This document shows positions 34,280 to 46,143 of a stretch of DNA of 64,000 nt, piece after piece (positions within the stretch are counted from its first letter, which is position 1; every line of letters begins with the position of its first letter). This DNA is from Diplosphaera chodatii (Eukaryota; Chlorophyta; Trebouxiophyceae; Prasiolales; Stichococcaceae): assembly GCA_032358165.1 (NCBI GenBank), contig JAALGY010000033.1, positions 3,410,001 through 3,474,000 on the forward strand, in the 5' to 3' direction. Position numbers and translations under genes: made by a program. The notes beneath the pieces were generated by a model, which had not been told where the DNA came from, made no database searches, and saw only the letters and a program-made list of their open reading frames with translations.

Positions 34280-36391
34280 TCAAGCAGTGGCCGTCACAAC
34301 GATGGCCACGTTGGTCGGGCAGGACAGCCCGCCGTCGTCACGCTGCCGGCCCTGCTCCGCAGCCACCTCCTTCACTGCAGACAGCGCCTCCTGCAGGCAA
34401 ACACACATCACAGCTTGCACAGCATTCATGGTCGAGGACGTTCTTCCTCGGGCAGCCCATTGCCGTGCAACAAGCAGGCGAACATGCATGCATATGTCCT
34501 AAGCAGCATCCGTGGAGGTGCTGCGATACCCTGCACGCTCAACGGAGGCTGCATCGTTCGCTGAGCAGAACCCTTGCCTTGAAGATGTCGTTTCGGCCGT
34601 TCGCCTTGGCTTGGTCCAGGTAGTCCGCAATCATCGGGTTGTGCAGCATCGCCTCCTCGAGATGTTCAGCAGGCACCTCCATGGGGACATTGCACTCGCT
34701 GCAAGGAATAGCAGCCAATGACACATCAGGCTGTATATCCTGGACATGTCATGCCAGACTCTGCTCGCAGGGTTTGCATTTAGGCACAGCCAGACAAATC
34801 ATAGCATCGGCAGGGCCACCAGGTTTTGCTCTGGGTACCCAGGAGCGGACCTGAGCTCAACGGTTGTAAAGCCAGCAGCAGCGACGTCCTTGCCCAGCTG
34901 CTCTGCGTCGCTCAACTGGTTTGGGTTGCCCTTCATCTGCGCTGAGGATAGCACGCTCGACACCGAGTGTTGGCATCTTGCAGAGCCTGCGCTGAGCGTC
35001 GTCATCGACCTATTGTCTGCAATGCCGTACGGCTCATACGATAGTGCTGCATGTCTGGCAGGATATTGCCCAAGCAACATCTGGACAGCATGCTGCTTGC
35101 CTGCACTCCGGTGGCCAGCTTCTGTGCGAGGCCGCGCATGATGCTGATCATCTGCGTGCGCTCACCGGCCGGAGCCCACACTGCCAGCGTGAAGGGCGAT
35201 CATGTCAGGACTCCGAGGTGAAGATGCTGTGCAGAAACTAAACCGTATGGTTGATGCAGCCAATCTGGCCGAAGTGGCAGATGGACCGATGAAGGAGAAG
35301 GCAGCACCTGCCGCAGCCATGTGACCGCCGGGCTTCAGCACTTGGTGCCACTCACGTAAAGCCCTGCCAGCCAGAGAAGCTGGGAATATGCCAACCAGCC
35401 AGAACCAGGGTGACGCACTATTCAGGCTGCGCTGGCTTGTTCGTGCTATCACGGCCAGGTGACTTCGATGTGCTGACACGCAGATGCCCCCTAGTACGTA
35501 CTTGTTGTGGTCAGGAACAAGCATCAACCCTGCGGAGCAGGTGACGACGTCGAATGTGCCATCCGCAAAGTTGGAAAGGTCCTCAGCGTCAGCAACCTCT
35601 GCCCTACGGGCAACAAGCAAACAGTTTGATCGATGGTAAGAAGACAGCAAGTGTCAGGTACGCGCAGAGGTTGGTCCTGCTGCAGCATGCCTAGGCTACA
35701 GCAGAATCGAGGTAGAGCCATCTGGATGCAGTGCAGGGTGCGTGCACAGAGCTCCAGCCAGATCGACCTGAAGTTGGAAACACCCTCGGCGCGCCGCTTA
35801 GCTGCTTCCACCATGCCGGGCGCCAGATCCGTAGCCACCACATTGCACGTGGGCGCTGCCCTTGCAATGGTCATTGCGGGCTCGCCTGCACCCTGTGTGT
35901 GAACACATGCGCTCAATCACTCATTATAGGCCAGACCTGACAGCTCATCATGCATCACAGAATGTGGCCATGCATCATGAGTGGAGCAGCCAGCTCACGC
36001 TGGCTATGTCGAGCGCCTGGCTTGAGTCAAGCCCCTGCAGGTGCTGCAGCGCAAGGTTGGCCATATGTTGTGCTAATGGCCTGAGCACGCCAGCCCCATC
36101 GTGCGCCTGCGCAAGTAAGAGACTCCAGAGTTGCGTCCACGGCTGCGGGAAGTGCAGAACCTTCGGCTGGATCAGCATTCCGCACAGTGTTTGTTCCTGA
36201 CATGGCGCAGCGCCGCAGTTGTCAGCTGGCTGTGCCTGCACCTGGCTGTGATATGTGTCGGCACGCTTGCCCCATATCGTGGCATGATATTTCTTGAAGT
36301 CGTCCGAGGAGGTAGAGACTCCAGAGCTCTCAAACACGGACGTCTGCGGGTGCACAAACTCCTGTGTCTGTGTTCTGCACTTGGCCAGCAT
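34280..36391 (-). CDS. Class I SAM-dependent methyltransferase (paralogue 4)
   Basis: The fourth member, minus strand, ending with TGA at 34280-34282. The proposed start is the ATG at 36389-36391 (MLAKCRTQTQEFVHPQTSVF); the frame stays open upstream, so a longer N-terminus is possible. Then come SSDDFKKYHATIWGKRADTY, AHDGAGVLRPLAQHMANLAL and GAGEPAMTIARAAPTCNVVA with DLAPGMVEAAKRRAEG. AEVADAEDLSNFADGTFDVV and CSAGLMLVPDHNK follow, then ALREWHQVLKPGGHMAAAG. AGERTQMISIMRGLAQKLAT, MKGNPNQLSDAEQLGKDVAA and VPMEVPAEHLEEAMLHNPMI come next, and the end is AVKEVAAEQGRQRDDGGLSC. The KPGG loop is the standard class I feature. Exon order and splice sites parallel paralogue 3 across the whole gene. The substrate is unknown; UbiE/COQ5-like quinone or small-molecule methylation is only an analogy. 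Confidence 0.85.
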
Positions 36392-36908
36392 GCACGTCGA
36401 AAAGAGCGAAAGAAGACTGTCGACATTGCCGCAGCGCTGTCCATACAAGATTGATCGGATACCAAGCCAGTTTAAGTAAAGTGTTCGTCCTGTTTGGTTT
36501 GTAGCGGACCGCACACCGTTAGTTTGTTCGCCATCACGCCGGAGCTGATGACGCGCGAGCAACGCGCAGGGTATTGGATCGTCGGAGTAGAGGTCGGAAT
36601 AAGTGGATGCTTGAAGGCAGATGCTCCCATGGGGCTGCATCATGCACACTGCTATAACGTGACACCTGCCAACCTCGCGATCTGTGGCCACCCAGGTTAT
36701 GTCATCTGCTCCAACAGGACGGAGCACATGGCAACTCGTGACGGTCTTTAGAAACGGGTCCGAGCAGGCGGCGACATCAACACCTGCAAGCACAGGCCCG
36801 AGCCTCTTCCGCGCTCGCACACAGGTGTGTCGAGCATCCTCAGCCTCTCAGTTCGCTGTGGCCTGACGCCGCTAGCGCGTCGGGTGCCGACTCGGAGGAG
36901 ACTGCAAG
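36392..36908. promoter_or_regulatory. Divergent spacer, methyltransferase 4 and RPS20
   Basis: About 520 bases between divergent starts. A minus-strand frame is open through most of it and could be an N-terminal extension of the methyltransferase, but it begins with GTG and has no motif. The RPS20 promoter must be here. Confidence 0.35.
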
Positions 36909-37274
36909 ATGGCAGCTGTGAAGCCGGCCGGCAAGCCCGGTCTGGAGGAGGATGCGGCGCCCATCCACCGCATCCGCATCACCCTCACCAGCCGGAACAC
37001 CGCGGCCCTGGAGAAGGTGTCGGCGGACCTGATCCGCGGCGCCAAGGACAAGCACCTCAAGGTCAAGGGCCCCGTGCGCCTGCCCACCAAGACACTGCAC
37101 ATCACGACCCGGAAGTCGCCGTGCGGTGAGGGCACCAACACATGGGACCGCTTCGAGATGCGGATCCACAAGCGCCTCATCGACCTGCAGAGCCCAGCGG
37201 ATGTGGTGAAGCAGATCACCAGCATCTCGATCGAGCCCGGAGTGGAGGTGGAGGTCACAATTGCTGACGTTTGA
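36909..37274 (+). CDS. RPS20: 40S ribosomal protein S20 (uS10)
   Basis: uS10 is a small-subunit head protein at the mRNA entry side. The gene is a single uninterrupted exon with ATG at 36909 and TGA at 37272-37274, 121 residues, close to the 115-125 residues usual for eukaryotic S20. Conserved blocks are [60 protein letters not shown] and [17 protein letters not shown]. It is the only intronless gene in a window where others have four to more than ten exons, and its codon use is strongly G/C-ending, as expected for a highly expressed gene. A TGTAA signal at about 37364 lies some 90 bases after the stop. Confidence 0.98.
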   Translation: MAAVKPAGKPGLEEDAAPIHRIRITLTSRNTAALEKVSADLIRGAKDKHLKVKGPVRLPTKTLHITTRKSPCGEGTNTWDRFEMRIHKRLIDLQSPADVVKQITSISIEPGVEVEVTIADV

Positions 37275-37852
37275 GGATGCAGCTCGTGACGGCGGCAGCG
37301 CCAGCCATGGTGTCGTGCAGCGAAACGTAGCCTGATCTGTGGTTGCATTGAAGACGATGGCAATGTAATATCGCTGACAATGTGCACTTCCAACGACAAG
37401 ACCCCATGCGCATCTCGCAGAACAGCAGGCAAGCAAATGGCAAAGTCTGGCACAGTCTGCCACATACACGAAAACCACAAAAGTATCAGACACACTTTGC
37501 TGTGGACAAACACGGACAACAAAGCCAAGACAAGACTGCTCGCTCAGCACATGCAATGGTAATTGAGCTCCTGCTGTCCTCGCCTCCAGCAAGCGCATGG
37601 GTGTCTATGCTAGCTAGACAATCCTTGCAAGTCACTCCGTAGCCAAGGCAACGTTTCCAGCTGTTCCTCTCTCACAGACCATGCCGCCCCATGCCCTCCA
37701 CTCTGCCAGGAATCATCTCGCCGGAGCTGCGGGAGCGGAGCAGACGGCAAACTGTCACCGAAGTCGGTCGTTCTGACTTCGCCCAAAACATGCCTGAAAG
37801 AGTGCATGGGGGTATGCACAGAAGCTGAAGAAGCAGCAGTCAATCTCCCAGC
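37275..37852. other. Convergent spacer between RPS20 and the PLAT-PP2C gene
   Basis: About 580 bases between convergent stops, holding two 3' UTRs. No gene or repeat is seen besides the TGTAA signal. Confidence 0.4.
37364..37368 (+). promoter_or_regulatory. Candidate polyadenylation signal TGTAA for RPS20
   Basis: TGTAA lies about 90 bases after the RPS20 stop codon, the expected motif and a plausible distance for a chlorophyte 3' UTR. Confidence 0.5.
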
Positions 37853-40800
37853 TCACAACGTAGCGACGACAACAGCGATGTCGTCCTGCTTGCCGCCGTT
37901 GAACACCATGTCGAACGCCTCAGTGGCGCCCAGCGAATACGGCGTCTCCTTCTCTGCGCACCCCATGAAGCAGAACAACATCAGCACACGGTGCAGATTT
38001 ATGAGCTGCCTGCGCTCAGCGCACAGTGCGCAGCAGCAGCATCCAAGGGACCATTGTGTCGGAATGTCAAGCGCACTCTTGTCCAGACTGTTGTAGAAGG
38101 CCGCCCTCGCAAGGCTCTGCGCCACCGCCATTGGGCGCGGCCCCGCCTGCTCGGCATTGACCTGCATGCGCATGCCACGAGGCAATCAGACCGGCAGCAC
38201 CCTCCAGATGCTGTGAATGTACAGACAGGTTGTATGGAGCGCAGGTGACACCCCAGCGCATGAGGTCAATAACGTATCGTTATTACTTCGCCGGTGGAAC
38301 ACGGAAAGCACTTTACATGATAGAGGCAATCCAGCACCGTGAGGACCACGTCCAGAACCTCGTTGTCAGCGACATTGTCCCACAGCCCGTCGCTGCCCAT
38401 GATCAGCACATCGCCAGGCAGCAACTGCACAGGCAGCAGCACACCCGTGAAAACAGTCCATACATGCCGAAGGGTGACTGCATGTGCAGTCGAGGAGATG
38501 TCAAGGTGTGCACAGCCTGGCAGGTAGTATGCGCACCGGGATGTTGGCAAGCATGGCGTCATGCGGCTTGTCTGCGTTGACCTGATGTCCCAGCTGCAAG
38601 TGTATGGTTTCTTTGTCAGCCAGTCCGGCTACCAGAAGAACTTGACAAGTCCACCGAAGCTGCAGCTTGGCCCCTTTGCCTACATGCACTTGCACTTCAC
38701 AGCATTGCATGACATCATTGCCGATGACGGCAGGGAGGGGACCTGGTATGGGAAGCCGAAGGTGTGCTCCTGCTGTGGCGAGTGAAACTTGATGTGGGGT
38801 TTCCTGTTCTGAGGCGAGGAGCCTGCGCACACAAGATCTCTTGCAGTGAAATTTGTTCAACACAGACATCCCCTGTTACCCGCAGCAACTTGTCTGGGAC
38901 TCTGAGCAACGGCGAGGCGTGCTTGCATGGTGTGCCTGGCTAAGGCGAGGACGCTCCTAAAGCGCGCCTTCACGGCTGCCAGACATGCGGCATCAAGGCC
39001 ACCTCCTACCTATGAGCACGAAGCCGGAGTCGCCGATGTTGGCGGAGGTGAGGCGGCCCTGCAGCGTGTCCACCATGACCAGGCAGCACGTGGAGCTGCC
39101 CTGGATGCCGTTCTCCTCCACCGTGTCCGCCGCGTCCTTCAGCACTGCAGCGGCGGCAGCCGAGCAACATCGTGTCAGCAGAGCCGGGTGCCATGCTGGG
39201 CTGCACGAATGCCGGCAGCACGACAGCCGTGACACAGAGCTGAGCAGCCCGCCTGCCATGTGGATGTGCATGCACGGTGTCCAGATCGCATGCCCGCACT
39301 GCTGTCAGTGCTCCAAAGCGCACCGTTCAGCACGTCCACCTGGCCGTACAGCACCGCATTCTTGGCGGACAGCATCAGGGAGCGGCTGAAGACGCCCGAG
39401 TCGATGCCCCGGGAGCGCCACATGTACACGCCGTCCGCCACGCCCAGCCCCAGCACCGCGTTCCTGTGCGCACCACAAACATTTCGCCCAATGTCATGCA
39501 ACCCGCCTGTTGCGCACCATGCAATGCTGCACGCTTGTTGATTCGGGGCCATGCTCCAGTTGCGACTGTGGTGCTCTGTGGCGCAAGCTGGCACAGAAAG
39601 CAGTGCTGACATGGGCCATTTGTGCATTCAGAAAGGGCACAAGGAGGGGTCACATGGCGCAAGGGCATGCCTGGGGCCCCAGGCGCAGTAGTATGCGTCC
39701 TCGCCGCCGTAGCCGAAGTCGCGGTGGATGCGCGCCTTGGAGTTGGGGGTCACCTTCTCGGGGTGCGGCACCACCAGCGCCGCCGTCTGCACCTGCTCAG
39801 AGATGCAGGCGCTGCATGTGTTGTGCATCCAAATGTCTGCTGCCCGGGCCCGTCAGGATCCACAAATTGCCAGAATCCACAACTTGCCAGACCCATTGCT
39901 GCTACCGGGATTGTCATCCTCAGCGCTGGTAGAACCCTTGCAGGGAAACGTGAGCAAGACACACAGCCCTGAGAAAGAGAGACACATGACTGCATGGCAT
40001 GATGGAGGTGAGTCGCGTGGTGCGCGCATCATACTGCAGTCCTGCACCTCGAGAGGCTCGGCAAGGTACTCGGCGACGTGTTCCGCCTCTGCATGCGTGG
40101 GGATCAGGTTCCGCACAGTCTCACCTGCACGTGTCAAACACGCGTTTCAGAACATCGTTCTGCTGTTGCTGCGGTCCCTCCAGCAGGCTGTGCAGGCCTG
40201 CTGTGAAAGTCACAATCACGCTAGCATCACGCACCCACGTAGTCCCCAGCGTCGCTTTTCCCGAGCCAGTGCGAACAGGGGAACTCCCACTCCGCCTCGC
40301 CAGGTCCGCTGACCTCCACCGAGTCAAGGAACCTGCAAGAGAAGTGCAACCTGCTTGAACGCTTTCAGCGCACGTATTGGCGGCTGTTTCAGCTGCACAG
40401 AGCCATCTCACAGCCCGCGGCCACTGTAAACGCTGGCAACCCACCAGCCGACGCCGACGTCGCTGTCACCGGGCTTGCGCTGCTTGACGACCACACGCAG
40501 CAGCTCGCCAAGGTCCGCAGGCGCCTCCAGCTGCAGCGTGTGGTGCGAGCCGCGAGCAAAGCCTGCCCAAGGAAGCACATGTTCGCTGACCAGCTCTGGC
40601 ACCGAACTGTCTGGTGACAGCCTGCAGGGCCACGCTGCCAGGCGACCATAATAGCGGCTTCACATGCCAGCTCAGTATGCGGCCAGCTCGCCAGTGCACA
40701 TACCTGGATTGTCGGGGTCGTTGCCAAAGGTTATGGGTTCCGACACGCCCTCGGAGCCAATCAGCTGCAGCTCTGCCGGAATGGGGCTGCCAGCGCCCCG

Positions 40801-41481
40801 TACGTCACCTGCAGTGGTGCTTAGTTTTGAGCCGCACACAACACATGATGTCACAGTCATGGCTCAAGTGCCATTGTACCTCTGCGATGCCAACGTGCAA
40901 TGGGCCTGATCGCTGAAATCATGAGCATGCTCCGTTCAAGCGTAGGCGTGGAGCACACCTGTGTATATGTCTATGGTGTAGACTGCCGGCGCCCTCTGAG
41001 CCTCGGCGCCAGCGCACATGCCTCGCCGTGGCAAAATGCTGCTGGCAGCATCAGCAGCGTGCCTGGTGGTGAGCTGGCCGCCACATGCGGACGCGGCCGC
41101 AGTGCCTGTATGACGGTCTTTGCACTGGCCAAGAGGCAGCACAACATCACCAAGTGTGCTGAAGCGCCTGCTGAGACTGCCACCACGTGCGCCCAGCTCC
41201 CATGGCGACGCAGCAGAAATTGCTGGACCATGTGCATGTCGTACTGATACTGGCGGTTCCTGTCGCTGATCCGACATCGGCGTGGCTGTGCTGAGATGCA
41301 TGCTGCCTCTGGATGCCGCACATGGTGCAGTGTCACACACCGCAAGCTGGCTGTCTTGCTGCAGCAGCTCCGGCTTCGTCGGTAGCAAGGAACCTGCTGT
41401 GCTGGCTGGCCAGATGGCTCCGGGGTGGCAGGTCTGACCCTGTCGCCGCAGTGCTTGCTGGATGCACCGTGCTAGTGCCAT
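37853..41481 (-). CDS. PLAT domain fused to PTC7-like PP2C protein phosphatase
   Basis: PTC7/PPTC7-type PP2C enzymes are Mn/Mg-dependent Ser/Thr phosphatases, often mitochondrial. ATG is at 41479-41481 and TGA at 37853-37855. The long first exon starts MALARCIQQALRRQGQTCHP and later has LSRRFSTLG, which suits a mitochondrial or plastid presequence. A PLAT/LH2 beta-sandwich follows: VYTIDIYTG joined to DVRGAGSPIPAELQLIGSEG, then FARGSHHTLQLEAPADLGEL and VVKQRKPGDSDVGVGWWV. FLDSVEV and WEFPCSHWLG close it. After EYLAEPLEV comes the phosphatase: VVPHPEKV, GGEDAYYC, GVADGVYMWRSRGID, QGSSTCCLVMVDT, SANIGDSGFVLIG, GDVLIMGSDGLWDNVADNEV and GGKQDDIAVVVATL. The metal-binding Asp residues are present. 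PLAT domains usually bind lipid or membrane proteins in lipoxygenases and lipases; joined to a phosphatase this is unusual. Exon limits inside 38.2-40.4 kb are approximate. Confidence 0.85.
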
Positions 41482-42612
41482 GTGTAGAGGTAGAAACCCT
41501 CAACAGGAGCCTGGGAGATCAGAACACGTCCTGTGCTACATCAAATGTGACTAAGAGCAATGCTGCCGCCGCCCATCATCTGTTCACCCCTTCACCCTGA
41601 GGTGTCTGCAAACCTAGGCGCCTGCAGCAGGCAAGCAGCTGAGTCGTATCGAACGAAACTGGTGGCTGCGACCACCCAACGACCAGAAGTGTGTCGAAGT
41701 TCAGTCGAATGCTCGCTACTGGTGGCTGCAGGTCTTAGGCGAGTCGTGCACAGGAGGTCTTGACAGCACGTGCTCGTCAAACAGGACTTCGTGACCACGA
41801 CCTAGGGTGTGACTGATGGACGTAACAGATGCAATAGCAGTAGTGGCAGCCGGCCACGCGGGCTGCAGATGCACCAGTACTCAGCAGAGGCTGTGCGGTG
41901 CGGCCCAATTTCGTTCTCTGCAAGCGGGTTTGGTGAGCTGGCATGATGAAATTTGACGTGTCATCCTGCGGCTCAGGACCTCGATGGACGCTGTGCAGCT
42001 GCCGGAGGTGAGCAATGGAAGCCTAGGGACATGAAGCGATGAGCGTGATGATGCCAGCCATCGATGTTGATGTTTGAAACATGACACAGGTCCAGAACTC
42101 CAGCTTCGCAGCCGCTACCTGTCTGATGTCGGATGTAGATCGCATCGAAAAACAACGTGCCAAATTCACAACACCCAGCACGCTTCACACCTGATGTATT
42201 GAGGACGTTGCATCATAAAAGTGGACTAGGTCGGCGCGTTGCATCCACGGCTTGAAGACGACGGTGTTGTGTCTGCGAAGCGAAGTAGCTGAGAGGCGTA
42301 CCGGAGGTACTGTCTTGCCCAAATCGACCTGTGGGAGCTGGATTCACACAAATTATTCGATCAGCTGTGCTTGTGCGTCTGCCAACAGCATGTCGCCTGT
42401 ATCGCTTGTTCTGCGTGGCTGCACCATTAGGGCAGGGCTGATGGCTGCATGCACATGCTGCGACCTGGTGGCACCTGCGGCCTGCAGTGGTCGATTGCAA
42501 CTTCTGCAACGTGATCGCTCGTTCTGACATAACATCGCGCGCCAACACGTTCTGTTTCGGCCGTCTGTCGTCACTCGCTCGACATGGATTATATTTGCAT
42601 GCAGGAGGCAAC
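41482..42612. promoter_or_regulatory. Divergent intergenic region, phosphatase and desiccation protein A
   Basis: A 1.1-kb region between divergent starts. No open frame shows a recognisable domain or good splice structure. It should carry both promoters. Confidence 0.4.
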
Positions 42613-45600
42613 ATGGCGGCCGTCAGCAGACAGGTGAGGATGCTGTCACGTTCAAGCCATGCACGGCACAGCGACCGCGGCATCCGTCATGTTACATCCT
42701 CCGTGGCATGGGCTTCACAGGATGACTAATGGCGCACGCACCGCGCACTCCTTGGCAGTTTGTTAACCTACTCGACGTGCATGTGCACTTGTGCAGGCTG
42801 GAATTGCTCTGCTGGCGCTTACGGCGCTGGCACTGGTGTGTCCGGCAGCGACACAGCCCTTTGGCAAAGACCAGGGTAAGTGTTGCTGTGCCTTCTTTGA
42901 CACCTGCAACATTGACCGCCAGATGAGAACCTACCGCTGCAGTGTTCTATCTAATGAAATCATGGCCTTCATGAGTTTGTTTGCAAGCCATTCTGATGAA
43001 CCTGTGATATCCATGTAGGCCTCCTGCCATCTGGCAACCTGCGCACATCTGATGAGGATGGCCCGTAAGCTTTGTTGACACGACCTGCCATACTCAAGCT
43101 TTGCCGTGGCCCTCGTTCGCGACTCACGTTTATCCTGCCATATTGCCTGAATACTGGCGCATGCTCAGTCTTGGCCAGTGCCGGTGCTGCAGGTATGACA
43201 TCAGCCTGCTGTCGACCCAGGCCCACGAAGTGCGAGGTGAGGGCCTGTGACCATGACGCAACAGCAATGGTCGTGTGCATGATGCATTGCTTCGCTGCAT
43301 GCCTGACCCTGTTCTAGTGTCGATGCTCTCTGAGATTCTGTGACGGCCTTATTGCTGTCACTTGCTGACATTCTGGGTATGCTGGTTTCTTGCAGCGGCC
43401 CAGGCATTCCGGAATGGCTTCACAGACCGTGATATCGTCGACTTTCTGGTCAACGTCGAGTGCCTCGAAGTGCGTCAGTGATCAAGTGCTTCAGTGCGTC
43501 AATGAAAAGCAAGCTGCAGATCGGTACCCTTGAACAAAGTGGTGGTTTTTTGTGGTAAGCTTTGTTTTTCTCATCGGCAGGGGCAGTTCGACACGTATGG
43601 CGCCTTTGGCCATGGCTTTTTCAACAACCTGAGCATGGGCGGTGCGTGCTTACTCTGTAGTGCTTTCCTGTTATGTGCATGCTGTCAGCAGCGCGGCCAG
43701 GCCTGATGTGGAGTCCAGTGTGCAGTGTCATTCCGTTTCTATGTGTAGGCCCAAAGCCGATAGGAGCAAGGAAGGCGAATTTAAGCCCAGAGGTGCTGCC
43801 ATTCGCACAGGAAATCGCGCTCTCGGAGCAGGTGCGCATGACCAGAAGATTCTAGGCATATTCAACTCGCGTTCTGAAACACTTGCTGTGGTGCTCTCAA
43901 GCTGCCTGAGCTCCTTGGCCATCATGTTGGGTGCTCCTGCTGCAGGGCCATGCGCTGTTCACGCGGCAGGCGGGCAGCACCCTCCCGTGCCCCGTGATCG
44001 ACTTTGTTGGCGGGTTCAACGGGTACTTTGCCTCCGCCTACAACCTGCCGGCTGGCACCACCATCAAGGACAAGTTCGGCAAGGACTTTGGTGAGCATTA
44101 GATGAGCATTGGAACTGGTACTGACCCTTGTGCTGGCTGCGTTGTCAGGGTCTGCAATGCTGCTGCTTGCCGCTGTTCAACGCACGCTCATCATGTGATC
44201 ATATACTCTGCTACTCCTTCGGCAATGCTCTGCTGCTTCGCCCATGCAGACCCCTTCCTGAACGACGAGACGTTCCTGCTGTCGCAACTGTCCCTGGAGG
44301 AGAATGGCGCCACCGGCAACAAGGGCCTGGCTGGCATCCTGGGCAACCCCGTGATTGCGACCTCGGTCGCTGGCCTCGCGACCTCTGCGACGGCGTTTGC
44401 GGCAATTGAGGTGCACACTGTCTGAAATTGCCTGTACTGAGGGTGCCCGTGTCGGGGCGTTTTTTTTTTCTTCATTTTTTTTTTTAATTTTTTTAGCCGT
44501 TCAGCACGATGTAGCCACTGGTGGTAGGCAATGCTCACTGACTCGAGCTGCTCTGGCCTGCAGCGCAAGCTTCTGTGGGAGCGCCGCAAGAATATTGTCG
44601 AGGTGTGCTGCTGTCCCATAGACACACTGCTATAGTGCCAGCTAGCCACACACACTGCAACCAGCTGTGTAAAGGCTGTGTTGCTACACGACCTTACACC
44701 GCTGACCTGGCTCACTCTGATTTGCAGCCCTTTGGCGAGACTGTGGAGCAGGTGTTCGCCCGTGTGTCTGCGATGCGCGACCACTTTGACGGCCCGCCGG
44801 TGCGTGTGCCTTCCATACCCATCTGCTGCCTCTGTCTGCATGCAGCACAGGTTGCCGCGGAGTGACACGCTACAGGAACCTTATGCATTTCCACCTGCTT
44901 GCAGATCACGGACCAGGGGCTAACAAACAGTGACGGGCGCTTTATCGCGGTACCTGCGGAGGCAGTGAACATGATCCCAACCGATATCAGGTCAATCCAA
45001 ACAGATTTTCGCTGCGTGCTGGCACATTTTGCACAAGTAACCATGTCTACGCTGATGTTTTTGATTTGCTTGCAGGGGTATCACATTCAATCGCACGCCT
45101 GCACAGGTAACCGTTCTTGTACACATACCGCATCACCGCACAACGCACTGCACAGCACACCGCACAACGCACACCGCACCAGTAATTACCGCACTCATTA
45201 ATGGCAGGTGATTCATATTCTCACTCAAACGCCGTCGGGCAAAGGCCTGTTCTTCCCCGAGGGTGGGTAGCACGCTGCACCGTCAGCACAAGCTTCACCC
45301 TGTACTCGTCTTGGCTGGAAAACCTCAGACTCGCAGGTTCGCATGGACTAAACATGCTTGCACTCAAGTGCGCAGGCCTGAACGGCAAGATCAACAGCCC
45401 CAAGGGCTTCGACCAGATGGCGTCTGGCGACGAGACCTGGCCGCACCTGCTGCCCAAGCTGGCCAAGCAGGTGAGCAAAATTTACAGTTTTGAGTAGTAT
45501 GAAGCAGAGATCAGGCTGTGTATGCCGCTTCCAGACTTTTGGCGCCATGTGCGCACTGTGCGTACATGGTGCGCCAGCAGTGTGACAGTATGTCTGCTCT

Positions 45601-46143
45601 GGTGTGCAGGCGTCGGTGAAGGAGGCGGGCATCGACAAGCTGCCTGATCCTATTTCCCCCTTGAGCAACCCTCATACCGTCCCTGGCCAGTTCGACCTGA
45701 ACGGCAACGACCAGCGCGGCCACATCACCACAGCAGGTGCGGATTCAATGTTTCTTTTTGTTTATTTTGGTATTGAATACTGGCATCATCCCGCACGACT
45801 GGGAGGCAGCTCGCTGTATCCAAGGGGTTCCGATATCTGGTGTCAGCTGCCTGAGTGGTGGGCTGGGCCTGTGCGCAGGTCCAGCCCACCGAGGGTTCAT
45901 GGATCCGTTCCGCGTGTGGGTGCAGCCATGGAGAAAATCAACTGATTTTTTAGTGGGGGAGATGGCTGACATTGTAGACAGTGCCCAGGAATGAGGCAGG
46001 CATTCAGGTCGCCGACACACCGGCTCGAAGACCTCAGACTGCTGGTGACCTCAGGACAGCCAGTATCTCACTATTTGGCCCACCACTCACATCTAGTGTA
46101 TGCTATGCTTGCAGATCCGGAGACGCGTCACACCGAGCTGTAG
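42613..46143 (+). CDS. Desiccation-related protein, PCC13-62 type, ferritin-like (copy A)
   Basis: The family is named after a desiccation-induced protein of the resurrection plant Craterostigma and has a ferritin-like four-helix fold; its biochemical role is not settled. Exon 1 is 42613-42633 (MAAVSRQ). Exon 2 (42797-42875) gives a signal peptide, AGIALLALTALALVCPAAT, so the protein is secreted or enters an organelle. Exons 43019-43064 and 43193-43236 follow. Then FTDRDIVDFLVNVECLEGQF and DTYGAFGHGFF, GPKPIGARKANLSPEVLPFA, EIALSEQGHALFTRQAG and CPVIDFVGGFNGYFASAYNL. GNKGLAGILGNPVIATSVAG, EQVFARVSAMRDHFDGPP and RFIAVPAEAVNMIPTDIRGI come next, then GKGLFFPEGLNGKI. Glu in VECLEGQ and the ExxH-like SEQGH are the candidate metal ligands. 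The last exon gives ADPETRHTEL and TAG at 46141-46143; that join is in phase but unproven. It is tail-to-tail with copy B. Confidence 0.92.
44458..44497 (+). repeat. Poly-T tract in an intron
   Basis: A run of T broken by a few C, A and G bases lies in an intron of desiccation protein A. It is the only long homopolymer tract in the window and is likely a simple polypyrimidine expansion. Confidence 0.8.

Noticed and set aside
35975..36820. 281-residue minus-strand frame as full N-terminus of methyltransferase 4
   Set aside because: It begins at GTG, and the upstream part has no match in paralogue 3; the ATG at 36391 is preferred.
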